From positions 1 through 46,225 of the forward strand of contig JAHHSQ010000007.1 of the NCBI GenBank assembly GCA_020025135.1: a DNA stretch of 46,225 nt, given 5' to 3'. Every line of letters starts with the position of its first letter. Within the stretch, counting starts at the first letter, position 1. The notes beneath the pieces are model-generated. The model was not told the DNA's origin. It searched no databases and saw nothing but the letters and a program-made list of their open reading frames with translations. This document shows, in pieces, positions 23,441 to 32,539 of this stretch. A program made the translations under genes and the position numbers. The DNA is from Pectinatus sp. (GTDB lineage Bacteria; Bacillota; Negativicutes; Selenomonadales; Selenomonadaceae).

Positions 23441-26400
23441 TTGTTAGATGTTAATAATTTTGACTCTATGCGCATAGGGATAGCTTCACCAGAAAAGATT
23501 AGGGAATGGTCCTATGGGGAAGTAAAAAAACCAGAAACTATTAACTACAGGACCCTGAAACCTGAACGTGATGGTTTATTTTGTGAAAAGATATTTGGTC
23601 CGACTAGGGACTGGGAATGTCATTGCGGAAAGTACAAACGCATTCGCTATAAAGGCGTTATCTGTGACCGCTGTGGCGTAGAAGTTACTAGAGCCAAAGT
23701 ACGTCGTGAAAGAATGGGGCACATTGAATTAGCTGCCCCAGTCTCCCATATTTGGTATTTCAAGGGAATTCCAAGCAGAATGGGCTTAATTCTTGATATA
23801 TCGCCACGCTCCTTGGAAAAAGTGCTTTATTTTGCTTGTTATATCGTTTTAGACCCTGGTGAAACTCCACTCTCTAAAAAGCAGTTACTCACAGAAAGTG
23901 AATATCGCGAACAGCGCCAACAGTATGGCAATAATTTCCGCGTTGGCATGGGAGCAGAAGCGATTAAAGAGTTGTTGAGTGAACTCGATTTGGAAAAAAT
24001 GAGCGTAGAATTGCGTAAAGAATTAAGCAGTTCTAGTGGACAACGCCGAGTGAGAGCGATTCGCCGTTTGGAAGTTGTCGAAGCGTTTTTGAAATCTGGC
24101 AACAAACCGTCTTGGATGATTATGGATGTCATCCCTGTCATTCCACCAGAATTGCGTCCTATGGTACAGTTGGACGGTGGACGTTTTGCTACATCTGACC
24201 TTAACGATTTATATCGTCGCGTTATCAATAGAAATAATCGTCTCAAGAGATTGCTCGATTTGGGAGCACCGGACATTATCGTGCGCAATGAAAAGAGAAT
24301 GTTGCAAGAAGCAGTGGATGCTTTAATCGATAACGGTCGTCGTGGTCGTCCAGTAACTGGCCCAGGTAATCGCCCCTTAAAATCCCTCAGCGATATGTTG
24401 AAAGGTAAACAGGGTCGTTTCCGCCAAAACTTGCTCGGTAAGCGTGTCGACTATTCCGGTCGTTCCGTTATCGTCGTTGGACCAGAGTTGAAATTGCATC
24501 AATGTGGTTTGCCGAAAGAGATGGCTTTGGAATTGTTTAAACCTTTTGTCATGAAAAAACTGCGCGATAAGGATTTGGCAAATAATATCAAGGCGGCTAA
24601 GCGTAAGGTAGAGCGCGTTCAGCCGGAAGTTTGGGATGTTTTAGAAGAAGTAATCAAAGAACATCCAGTTCTCTTGAACCGTGCCCCGACTTTACATCGC
24701 CTCGGTATTCAAGCTTTTGAACCGGTCTTGACAGAAGGTCGCGCTTTGAAATTGCATCCGTTGGCATGTACGGCTTACAATGCCGATTTTGATGGTGACC
24801 AGATGGCTATTCACTTGCCACTTTCTGCGGAAGCTCAGGCAGAAGCACGCATTTTGATGTTGGCTGCTAATCACATTTTGGCACCAAAAGATGGTCGCCC
24901 AATCATTGTTCCTTCTCAAGATATGGTTCTTGGTTCGTACTATTTGACCATTTTGCGGCCGAAGGCTTTGGGCGAAGGAAAAATCTTTACTGGCATCAAT
25001 GAAGCTCTCTTAGCTTATCAACAAAAGGATTTGGCTTTGCAAGCAGCTATCAAGGTGCGTATGGAAGGTTATGGTCTAGTAAATACTTCGCTGGGACGCA
25101 TGATTTTCAACGAAATTTTGCCAGAAGAAATTCGTTACTTCTACAAGGAAAATGGCGAATGGTCCCTCGGTATCCGCATGGATAAGAAGGAATTGGGCAA
25201 ATTAGTTGCTAAATGTTACGATAAATTAGGTGGTACAAAGACCGCTGTTGTAATAGATAACGTTAAGAATTTGGGTTATCATTTTGCATGTATCGCCGGC
25301 ATGACAGTTGCTATTTCTGACATCATTGTTCCGCCAGAAAAGAAGGAAATTTTGGCTAAAACTGAACAGATAGTCAACAAAGTTAGCCGTCAATTTGAAC
25401 GTGGTTTAATTACAGAAGAAGAAAGACACAAAAAGGTCTGTGATTTGTGGACGAAAGCGACTGACGATGTCACTGATGCGATGATGAACAATATGGACCC
25501 ATTTAACCCTATCTTCATGATGGCGGATTCTGGGGCTCGTGGTAATAAACAACAGATGCGCCAGTTAGCTGGTATGCGTGGTTTGATGGCTGACCCGTCT
25601 GGTAATATCATTGAATTGCCGATTAAAGCTAACTTCCGCGAAGGGTTGACTGTATCTGATTACTTCATTTCTTCGCATGGTGCTCGTAAAGGTTTGGCCG
25701 ATACAGCTTTGCGTACAGCCGATTCCGGTTACTTAACACGTCGTTTGGTCGATGTTGCTCAGGATGTCATTGTTCGCGAAGAAGATTGTGATGTGGTGGG
25801 CATTGATTTGGTACGCGAAAGAGCTAAATTGGCGACTAGTGCTGCCAAGGCTATTGAAATGCTCGGCGCAAGTTTGTTAAATCGCGTTTTGGCGAAAGAA
25901 GTTGTAGACCCAGAAACGGGCGAAGTTCTTTTTGCTGCTGACACTGTTATCACACAGGAAATTTTGGATGTTTTGAGTGAACATGAAGTGCATGAAATTG
26001 TCTTGAAGGGCGTTGCCAAATTGGATAGTTGCTGTGGCGGTCATGCTGCTTCTACCGAAACAATTGTTTTGGGCTCGCATGGCAAAAATGTTCGCGCTTC
26101 TATCAAGAAGGCTATGATGCACGAAATGTTGGGCAAAAATGTCACTGCTGATGTCATTGATGGCAAGGGTAAATGTCTCTTAAAAGCCGATGAACCTTTG
26201 ACGGAAAAGGATATCGAAAAGATTTTAAATAGCGATGTCAAGGAAGTTAAAGTGCGTAACAATACCATTCGCGGTATTGAAGTGGAAGCCATTAAAGAAG
26301 GTAAGGGTATTATTGAATCTCTGAAAGAACGCATTGTTGGTCGCGTTTTGGCGGAAGATATAATTGACCCGAACACCAATGAAAAAATTGCTTCCATCAA

Positions 26401-27415
26401 TCAGGATATTGACGATGAACTGGCAGATAAGATTTGCAAAGTTAGAGAAAAAGTTTGTATCCGTAGTGTCTTGACCTGTAAATCTCAGTACGGCGTTTGT
26501 ATCAAGTGTTATGGCCGTGATTTAGCGACTGCATCGCAGGTCAATATCGGTGAAGCCGTTGGTATCATCGCTGCTCAATCTATCGGTGAACCTGGTACAC
26601 AGCTCACTATGCGTACTTTCCACACTGGTGGTGTCGCAGGGGAAGATATTACCCAAGGTTTGCCACGTGTTGAAGAATTGTTTGAAGCGCGCAAACCGAA
26701 ACATCATGCGATTATCGCTGAAAATAGCGGGGTTGTTTCCGTTAAAGAAGAAAATGGCATGCGCATTGTTAAGATTACAGATACGGAAGACCAAGAAAAC
26801 TTCAAAGAATATCAGATTCCGTATGGCGCTCGTCTCTTAGCATATGATGATATGGTTTTGAAAGCTGGCGATAGATTAACGGAAGGCTCTATTAACCCGC
26901 ATGACATCTTGCGTGTTTCTGGTTTGAAAGAAACACAGCGTTATCTCGTTTACGAAGTTCAGAAAGTTTACAAGTCCCAAGGTGTTGAAATCAACGATAA
27001 GCATATTGAAGTTATGGTTAGACAGATGTTGCACAAAGTCAAGATTGACGATGCTGGTGACACTGATTTCTTGCCAGGTGAATATGTGGATATCAATACT
27101 TTTGAAAGTGTCAATGCTAAAGTCATTCAGAATGATGGTATGCCAGCTGTGGCTAAACCTATTTTGCTTGGTATTACCAAGGCTTCCTTGGCTACTGATT
27201 CCTTCCTCTCGGCCGCATCTTTCCAAGAAACAACGCGTGTCTTGACCGATGCTGCTATTAAAGGTAAAGTGGACCCCTTGATTGGTTTGAAGGAAAATGT
27301 CATTATCGGTAAATTGATTCCAGCTGGTACAGGGATGAGAAGATATCGCAATATCGAGGTAGTAGATGTCGCAGAAGAAGAAAGAAAAGCTGCTGGTACT
27401 GCTACTGAAGAATAG
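23441..27415 (+). CDS. rpoC: RNA polymerase beta' subunit
   Basis: Catalytic beta' subunit, 1324 residues. It has the N-terminal zinc site (CHCGKYKRIRYKGVICDRC), the catalytic NADFDGD, and a second zinc site with Cys near 781 (EEDCDVVG) and CKSQYGVCIKCYG near 1010-1022. Between these halves of the second site lies an insertion of about 120 residues relative to the Bacillus protein, made of repeat-like units (see findings) and holding the pair CCGGH. Start is TTG 23441 with AAGGGAG 10 nt upstream. It is cotranscribed with rpoB and closed by a strong terminator. Confidence 0.98.
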   Translation: MLDVNNFDSMRIGIASPEKIREWSYGEVKKPETINYRTLKPERDGLFCEKIFGPTRDWECHCGKYKRIRYKGVICDRCGVEVTRAKVRRERMGHIELAAPVSHIWYFKGIPSRMGLILDISPRSLEKVLYFACYIVLDPGETPLSKKQLLTESEYREQRQQYGNNFRVGMGAEAIKELLSELDLEKMSVELRKELSSSSGQRRVRAIRRLEVVEAFLKSGNKPSWMIMDVIPVIPPELRPMVQLDGGRFATSDLNDLYRRVINRNNRLKRLLDLGAPDIIVRNEKRMLQEAVDALIDNGRRGRPVTGPGNRPLKSLSDMLKGKQGRFRQNLLGKRVDYSGRSVIVVGPELKLHQCGLPKEMALELFKPFVMKKLRDKDLANNIKAAKRKVERVQPEVWDVLEEVIKEHPVLLNRAPTLHRLGIQAFEPVLTEGRALKLHPLACTAYNADFDGDQMAIHLPLSAEAQAEARILMLAANHILAPKDGRPIIVPSQDMVLGSYYLTILRPKALGEGKIFTGINEALLAYQQKDLALQAAIKVRMEGYGLVNTSLGRMIFNEILPEEIRYFYKENGEWSLGIRMDKKELGKLVAKCYDKLGGTKTAVVIDNVKNLGYHFACIAGMTVAISDIIVPPEKKEILAKTEQIVNKVSRQFERGLITEEERHKKVCDLWTKATDDVTDAMMNNMDPFNPIFMMADSGARGNKQQMRQLAGMRGLMADPSGNIIELPIKANFREGLTVSDYFISSHGARKGLADTALRTADSGYLTRRLVDVAQDVIVREEDCDVVGIDLVRERAKLATSAAKAIEMLGASLLNRVLAKEVVDPETGEVLFAADTVITQEILDVLSEHEVHEIVLKGVAKLDSCCGGHAASTETIVLGSHGKNVRASIKKAMMHEMLGKNVTADVIDGKGKCLLKADEPLTEKDIEKILNSDVKEVKVRNNTIRGIEVEAIKEGKGIIESLKERIVGRVLAEDIIDPNTNEKIASINQDIDDELADKICKVREKVCIRSVLTCKSQYGVCIKCYGRDLATASQVNIGEAVGIIAAQSIGEPGTQLTMRTFHTGGVAGEDITQGLPRVEELFEARKPKHHAIIAENSGVVSVKEENGMRIVKITDTEDQENFKEYQIPYGARLLAYDDMVLKAGDRLTEGSINPHDILRVSGLKETQRYLVYEVQKVYKSQGVEINDKHIEVMVRQMLHKVKIDDAGDTDFLPGEYVDINTFESVNAKVIQNDGMPAVAKPILLGITKASLATDSFLSAASFQETTRVLTDAAIKGKVDPLIGLKENVIIGKLIPAGTGMRRYRNIEVVDVAEEERKAAGTATEE

Positions 27416-27466
27416 ATAAAAGGGCATCTTTGGGTGACCAATGTGTAAATTTTATAGATTGTATTC

Positions 27467-27508
27467 AATATCGGCACTACCTAATTGGGTGGTGTCGATA
27501 TTTTTTTA
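27467..27508 (+). terminator. terminator of rpoB-rpoC
   Basis: A 15-pair stem (27467-27481 with 27488-27502, two G-U pairs, 6-nt loop) followed by a T-run. Confidence 0.88.
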
Positions 27509-27585
27509 TACTTCTACAATATAATTTTTAGCTAATCCTCTAAAGTGCTAATTTTCTAAATTATCTGTTTGGAAATAGTTTTTTA

Positions 27586-27614
27586 TTGTGTAAATAAATA
27601 GATAGGATTATAAT
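27586..27614 (+). promoter_or_regulatory. promoter of pepT
   Basis: -35 TTGTGT (27586-27591), 17-bp spacer, -10 TATAAT (27609-27614), about 60 bp before the pepT start. Confidence 0.65.
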
Positions 27615-27672
27615 AAAAATATAATAATTATTCTTTAATAAAAGAGCAATGATATTTAGAGGAGGAAAAGGC

Positions 27673-28926
27673 ATGCAAGAAATCAATTTAGATAGATTGG
27701 TGAAGCGTTTTGTCGACTATGTGAGTATAGATACCACATCGGATGACACTGCTAAAACTTCGCCGAGCAGTCGAGGACAGGTGATATTTGGCGAACATCT
27801 TGAACGAGAATTACAAGCTATTGGTTTGCAGGATGTAGAAAGAGATGAAAATGGTTATTTGATGGCTACTTTACCTGCTAATACGTCAGAGGAAGTACCG
27901 ACAATAGGTTTTATTGCCCATTTAGATACCAGTGCTGATGCGGCTGGTGGACCTGTTAAGCCAACTATTATTCAAGAATATGATGGCAAAGATATCGTGT
28001 TGAATAAAGAGAAAAATATTGTCTTGCGGACTAAAGATTTTCCAGAAATAAAACACTATATTAATGAACCAATTATGGTTACAGATGGGACGACCTTACT
28101 AGGAGCAGACGATAAGGCAGGAGTTTGTGCCATCGTCAGTGCCATGGAATATCTAGTAAATCATCCAGAGATTAAGCACGGTAAATTGCGCATTGCCTTT
28201 ACTCCTGATGAAGAAATTGGTCGGAGTGCTGATTTGTTTGATGTGGCTAAATTTGGTGCAGATTTCGCCTATACGATAGATGGTGGTGAAGTAGGTGCCT
28301 TAGAATATGAAAATTTCAATGCAGCTAATGCCAATATTTATTTCCATGGTCGCAGTGTTCATACTGGTTCAGCAAAGGGTAAGATGGTCAATGCTATTTC
28401 CTTGGCTACAGAATGGCAACAGATGCTCCCCAAGGGAGAAGTACCAGAATGTACAGAAAAATATGAAGGTTTTTTCCATGTACACCGATTGAAAGGTGGC
28501 GTGGAAGAAGCAGAAATGTTTATGCTCATTCGCGACCACGATAAAAAGCATTTTGAAAAACGGAAACAGCTCTTATCTGATATGGCGGAATTTATGAATA
28601 AGAAATACGGTGCGGGCACCGTTGTTGTCGATATAGAAGATAGTTACTACAATATGGGTGAAAAAATTGCCCCAGTCATGTATATCATCGAAGCAGCTAT
28701 GCAGGCGATGGAAAAAGCTGGTATTAAGCCAATTTGTGAGCCGATTCGCGGTGGTACGGATGGTGCGCGCCTCTCCTTTATGGGCTTGCCTTGTCCAAAT
28801 ATTTTTGCTGGTGGTTTGAATTTCCATGGTGTCTATGAATATTTGCCCCTTTTATCGTTACAAAAAGCGGTAGAAACGATTGTTGGTATTACCACAGAGG
28901 TAGCCAATGGTAAGAGAAAGTATTGA
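27673..28926 (+). CDS. pepT: peptidase T (tripeptide aminopeptidase)
   Basis: Cytosolic di-zinc aminopeptidase of the M20 family that removes the N-terminal residue from tripeptides. The 417-residue protein has the metal-ligand segments GFIAHLDTSADA (H83, D85), LLGADDKAG, TPDEEIGRSAD and the C-terminal NFHGVYEYLPL. The lid domain lies in the middle. I chose ATG 27673, which has AGAGGAGG 8 nt upstream; the ATG at 27649 lies before that Shine-Dalgarno. It is a single-gene unit with its own promoter, ending at a bidirectional terminator. Confidence 0.96.
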   Translation: MQEINLDRLVKRFVDYVSIDTTSDDTAKTSPSSRGQVIFGEHLERELQAIGLQDVERDENGYLMATLPANTSEEVPTIGFIAHLDTSADAAGGPVKPTIIQEYDGKDIVLNKEKNIVLRTKDFPEIKHYINEPIMVTDGTTLLGADDKAGVCAIVSAMEYLVNHPEIKHGKLRIAFTPDEEIGRSADLFDVAKFGADFAYTIDGGEVGALEYENFNAANANIYFHGRSVHTGSAKGKMVNAISLATEWQQMLPKGEVPECTEKYEGFFHVHRLKGGVEEAEMFMLIRDHDKKHFEKRKQLLSDMAEFMNKKYGAGTVVVDIEDSYYNMGEKIAPVMYIIEAAMQAMEKAGIKPICEPIRGGTDGARLSFMGLPCPNIFAGGLNFHGVYEYLPLLSLQKAVETIVGITTEVANGKRKY

Positions 28927-28946
28927 TTTTTCTTGTTTTGAGCGAT

Positions 28947-28993
28947 AAGAAAACCCTGTCCTTCCATAATTTTGTGAAGGACAGGGTTTTCTT
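28947..28993. terminator. bidirectional terminator, pepT / ABC ATPase
   Basis: An 18-bp perfect inverted repeat (28947-28964 with 28976-28993) with A-rich and T-rich flanks on both sides. It overlaps the last bases of the ABC ATPase stop codon. Confidence 0.88.
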
Positions 28994-30305
28994 ATTCATT
29001 TGCTTGAAAATTTTCTAAGGAAACTAATTCGGTACTGTCATCGTATTCTATCAATTCAGCATAGCGGCCCCAGGCAATGAGCAGGTCTAATTGCTCCTTA
29101 GCGACGGCATCGCCAAATTCAGTGATGAGAATTTCCTCGAAAAATTCAATATTCATGCGTTTATTAGATTTTGAATTTAAGATGCTAATCATCTGCTTGA
29201 TGAAAGGAATATGCTCGAGAATTTGTTCCCTAAAGAGCATTTTCTTTTCTAGTAATGGTGCAAGTGAAAATTCTCTTCCCTTATCGGTCAATTCGATATC
29301 ACCCTCCGTGACGTTGGTAAAGCCGAGTAAGCTAGAGACTTCAACCAGTGGGAAGAAGTTTTCGATATCCATCATAAAGCGGTCAGCTAGCTTGTAGAGG
29401 TCCGTTTTTTTATTGGTTTCGACAAGAAGCTCCAAGAAACCAGTTAAAGCTCCCGGAGAGACTGGTGGAACGGCCTTATGTTTGTGCAGTAATTGTTGTG
29501 GTTGAACTTGCTGTTTCTTTTCCAGTTCTTCCGGCACAGGTTTTTTAGTCATAAAAGAATAGATGCGGTCGACATAGGAAATGAAGGCACTGGATTTTTT
29601 ATCGCGCCAGCGAGGGATATCGATGCTGATATCCTTACGTACCGTCGCTGGGCCGGACGATAGAATGACGGCCCTATCAGCCATGTAGACGGCCTCCTCA
29701 ATGCCGTGTGTGACAAGGATAATGGATTTAGTAGGAATTTTATTGGCAAACCAGAGTTCCAATAAATCATGACGTAAGTTTTCGGCAGTTAATACGTCGA
29801 GAGCGGAAAAAGCTTCATCCATGAGAAGGATGTCTGGTTCACTGACTAACGCGCGCCCAATACCAACGCGTTGGCGCATTCCGCCAGATAATTCTTTGGG
29901 ATAGGCATTTTCAAATCCATCGAGGCCAACCATGTCGAGTACGGCCATGGAACGTTCTTTCTTTTCTTGGATGGACATCTCTTTTTTTTCTAGTCCCAAG
30001 AGGACATTTTCTAGAACTGTCAGCCAAGGGAACAGGGCAAAGGACTGGAAAACCATTGCTACACCTGGATTGATGCCCTGAATATCTTTACCTAGATAAG
30101 AGATAGTTCCTTTTGAAGGTGGAATCAATCCAGAGATGATGCGGAGCAAAGTAGATTTCCCAGAACCGGAAGGCCCTAAAATGGCGATAAATTCTCCCTC
30201 CTTGACAGTGAGATTTATATTTTCGAGAATGACAGTTTCGGTGCTACCTTTGATATTAAAGGTTTTAGAAACATTTTTTAAATCTAAAATAGTTTTTTTA
30301 TCCAT
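28992..30305 (-). CDS. NitT/TauT-type ABC transporter ATP-binding protein
   Basis: Energises the permease encoded upstream. The 437-residue protein has Walker A GPSGSGKST (44-52), signature LSGGM (139-143), Walker B ILLMDE (159-164) and the switch His in VTHGIEE, closest to nitrate/sulfonate/taurine ABC ATPases. Residues from about 300 form an extra domain of the AAA-associated C-terminal type found in a subset of these ATPases. ATG 30305 fits the family start (ILDLKNVSKTF); an in-frame GTG at 30344 would add 13 residues. No substrate-binding protein is encoded nearby, so the substrate is unknown. Confidence 0.9.
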   Translation of the reverse strand: MDKKTILDLKNVSKTFNIKGSTETVILENINLTVKEGEFIAILGPSGSGKSTLLRIISGLIPPSKGTISYLGKDIQGINPGVAMVFQSFALFPWLTVLENVLLGLEKKEMSIQEKKERSMAVLDMVGLDGFENAYPKELSGGMRQRVGIGRALVSEPDILLMDEAFSALDVLTAENLRHDLLELWFANKIPTKSIILVTHGIEEAVYMADRAVILSSGPATVRKDISIDIPRWRDKKSSAFISYVDRIYSFMTKKPVPEELEKKQQVQPQQLLHKHKAVPPVSPGALTGFLELLVETNKKTDLYKLADRFMMDIENFFPLVEVSSLLGFTNVTEGDIELTDKGREFSLAPLLEKKMLFREQILEHIPFIKQMISILNSKSNKRMNIEFFEEILITEFGDAVAKEQLDLLIAWGRYAELIEYDDSTELVSLENFQANE

Positions 30306-30421
30306 ATTGAGTAGTAGGATGCTCTCTAGGAGAGAAACCCACACTGTTCTATGGTACGGCCTAATAATAAAATAGGCCGATAAGAAGAGCCAAGAACAGT
30401 TTTACCACCTTTCTTGTTCTT
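30306..30421 (-). promoter_or_regulatory. candidate switchable split ribosome-binding site of the ABC ATPase
   Basis: Minus strand: AAAGGTGG (30412-30405), TAAA, then hairpin 1 (ACTGTTCT 30400-30393 with AGAACAGT 30350-30343, enclosing CGGCCTA/TAGGCCG), hairpin 2 (GTGGG 30342-30338 with CCTAC 30318-30314, enclosing CTCT/AGAG), then 8 nt and ATG 30305. Effective spacing is 4 + 8 = 12 nt. Upstream AAGAACA (30421-30415) can pair with TGTTCTT (30398-30392), the same strand used by hairpin 1, leaving the Shine-Dalgarno in a loop. The two folds exclude each other. Confidence 0.5.
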
Positions 30422-30531
30422 AAAGCCCCGGAAAAGAAAACTCTTCTTTTATCTTTTGGAGGCTTGAAATGGTCAAAAAATTGTTGCTAATTTATGCGTC
30501 CCGCGAGATGAAAGATAAATATTTTTTCCGC

Positions 30532-32274
30532 TCAATCGAGATGATATTTAGAAATGGAAATTTGATAGAGTCGTCTCCACAATAAATGATTGATTACCAC
30601 TACGAAAAGGCACATGACAGTGATGCCGACAATGATGTAAGCCCAGTTCCCAGATGTAGTAGCCATGCTGATATAAGCGCCAAGACCCGAAGCTATCAGT
30701 GTATGACCTTTCCAGGTTACTAATTCAGAAATGATGCTGGCGTTCCAGGCACCGCCAGAAGCAGTGATTAATCCAGTAACTAGATGGGGGAAAATACAAG
30801 GTAAAATTACTAATTTCCACTTTTTCCAGCCAGTAATTTTAAAGATATTGGCGGCTTCAATGAGGTCGTTGGGGATACTCATTGCGCCAGCGATGACATT
30901 AAAGAGAATGTACCATTGAGTGCCTAGCATCATTAAGGCAACAGAACCATATTGAAAATTGATGCTGTACTGGAGGAATAAGACCGTGATAAAAGGGAAA
31001 AGCATATTGGCTGGGAAAGAAGCTGCAATTTGGACAATAGGTTGCATTTTTTCTGAAATTTTAGGATGCATGCCAATCATTACACCGACGGGAATGGTCC
31101 AAATTAGGCCGAGAATAATGGCAGCAAAAACGCGACAACAAGTGAAGAAGCCAAGGCAAAAGACATGTAAGATAGTAGTTGAACCGAGGGCATAAAGTAA
31201 ATAAAAGGCATTTAACAAGGGATGATAGATTTTATAGCAGACGAAACAGAAAATGATTGCCCGTAAAGTTAGATTGAAAGAGCGATAATGTTCATGTTGG
31301 TGCAAATTGGTGATAGTTCGCTGGGAAGAATCAGCCAAGCCATTCATCAAATAGTTGCATAATTTCCAACATGGGCGAAAGAGGAAGTGATTTATCTTTT
31401 CTATGAGAAAAGATTTATAGAGAACGTCGTAGACAAAAGATTGGGGTTGCGCAGATGATTCTGATAGTTCTAATTTGAATTTTTGACTCCAAACAATGAG
31501 AGGACGCCAGAAAAATTGGTCGACCATGATTATCATGATTAACATAGTAATCATGGCATAGAGCATACAGGTGAGGTTGCCCTTTTGTACAGCCATGGCT
31601 AGATAGGAACCGACACCAGGGAGATGGATATTTCTCCCTAAAACGCTGATTGATTCGCTAGCAGCGAGGAAGAACCAACTGCCACCAAAAGACATCATGC
31701 CATTCCAAATTAAACTAATCATGGAAATTGGTAATTCAAGATAGGTAAAACGTTGCCAAAAATTAAAATGTAATAATTCCGATGCTTCGCCAAGCTCCTT
31801 GGGAATAGTGATGAGCGAGTGATAAAAACTAAAAGTCATATTCCAAGCTTGACTGGTAAAGATAGCGAGGATGGAAGCACATTCTGCTCCCAACAAGCTG
31901 TGGGGAAACATATACATAAAAACTAAAATAAAGGCCGAAAGAAAACCGAGTACAGGTACAGACTGTAAGATATCTAAGAGGGGAATCATGAAATAACGGG
32001 CCGTTTTATTTTTGGCTGCGATGTAACCATAGACTAAGGAAAAAAGCAAGGAAATCACGAAGGCAATAAACATGCGAAGCAGAGAACGACCAGCATAATA
32101 TGGTAGCATACTAGGGTCTAAACTGATGACCGGTTCATGGGATGGATTAAATGGTACAGCCATGCCGGAACTGAGTTTTAGAATTGTATAAAGAAAGACG
32201 AATATTAGGCAGAAGATGATAACATCAATGAAACGAAAGTGCTTTTTGGGAGTTATTTGTGTGAATACAGGCAT
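30532..32274 (-). CDS. two-domain ABC transporter permease (NitT/TauT type)
   Basis: A fused membrane subunit of 580 residues with two permease domains, each carrying an EAA coupling loop: EASELLHFNFWQ in the first half and EAANIFKITGWKKW in the second. About twelve membrane spans are expected, with a soluble linker near 280-330. Such duplicated permeases pair with ATPases that have the extra C-terminal domain, as here. The ATG at 32274 follows a distant Shine-Dalgarno. The gap to the ATPase gene is 187 nt and highly structured. Without a binding protein gene the substrate cannot be named. Confidence 0.9.
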   Translation of the reverse strand: MPVFTQITPKKHFRFIDVIIFCLIFVFLYTILKLSSGMAVPFNPSHEPVISLDPSMLPYYAGRSLLRMFIAFVISLLFSLVYGYIAAKNKTARYFMIPLLDILQSVPVLGFLSAFILVFMYMFPHSLLGAECASILAIFTSQAWNMTFSFYHSLITIPKELGEASELLHFNFWQRFTYLELPISMISLIWNGMMSFGGSWFFLAASESISVLGRNIHLPGVGSYLAMAVQKGNLTCMLYAMITMLIMIIMVDQFFWRPLIVWSQKFKLELSESSAQPQSFVYDVLYKSFLIEKINHFLFRPCWKLCNYLMNGLADSSQRTITNLHQHEHYRSFNLTLRAIIFCFVCYKIYHPLLNAFYLLYALGSTTILHVFCLGFFTCCRVFAAIILGLIWTIPVGVMIGMHPKISEKMQPIVQIAASFPANMLFPFITVLFLQYSINFQYGSVALMMLGTQWYILFNVIAGAMSIPNDLIEAANIFKITGWKKWKLVILPCIFPHLVTGLITASGGAWNASIISELVTWKGHTLIASGLGAYISMATTSGNWAYIIVGITVMCLFVVVINHLLWRRLYQISISKYHLD

Positions 32275-32325
32275 AAGATAGATTGCTACAATGAATTTTG
32301 ATGCTGAATATGTAGCTCCCTCCTT
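32275..32325 (-). promoter_or_regulatory. candidate split ribosome-binding site of the ABC permease
   Basis: Minus strand: AAGGAGG (32325-32319), GA, then GCTACA (32316-32311) paired with TGTAGC (32290-32285) around a 20-nt loop, then 10 nt and ATG 32274. Linear spacing is 44 nt; without the hairpin it is 12 nt. No in-frame ATG, GTG or TTG lies closer to this very strong Shine-Dalgarno. Confidence 0.5.
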
Positions 32326-32454
32326 ACAAAGAATTTCGCATGAGTATGAAAAAGTGGCGCCCAGACAGAAAATATTGGCGTTGCATCACACTGTACTCAA
32401 ACGATGGTAAAAGCTCGCAATTGTTGTGTAGATTTCGTGATAATCCGTCAATAA
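32326..32454 (-). other. structured leader of the ABC operon, class unknown
   Basis: This stretch holds inverted repeats such as ATCAC/GTGAT and CGCC/GGCG but no supported gene. I compared it by eye with TPP, cobalamin, SAM, guanidine, THF and T-box motifs and found no match. Confidence 0.35.
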
Positions 32455-32478
32455 TTATAACATATTTATTTGTTATAA
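32455..32478. repeat. perfect inverted repeat, candidate operator of the ABC operon
   Basis: TTATAACA (32455-32462), 8-nt centre, TGTTATAA (32471-32478). It includes TATAAT-like hexamers on the minus strand about 180 bp before the permease, so it may overlap that promoter and bind a dimeric regulator. No clear -35 was found. Confidence 0.45.
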
Positions 32479-32539
32479 AATAATATCTAATAATATTTTC
32501 TCTACTATAAATAGGTTTAAAATAGGCTTAAAAAATTTA

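Noticed and set aside
26876..27427. 183-residue minus-strand open frame at the end of rpoC
   Set aside because: Antisense to rpoC with no recognisable domain or ribosome-binding site; other long frames opposite rpoC and nifJ are rejected for the same reason.
32326..32454. Known riboswitch class before the ABC permease (TPP, cobalamin, guanidine-I considered)
   Set aside because: None of the conserved cores of these classes could be found; left as an unclassified leader.
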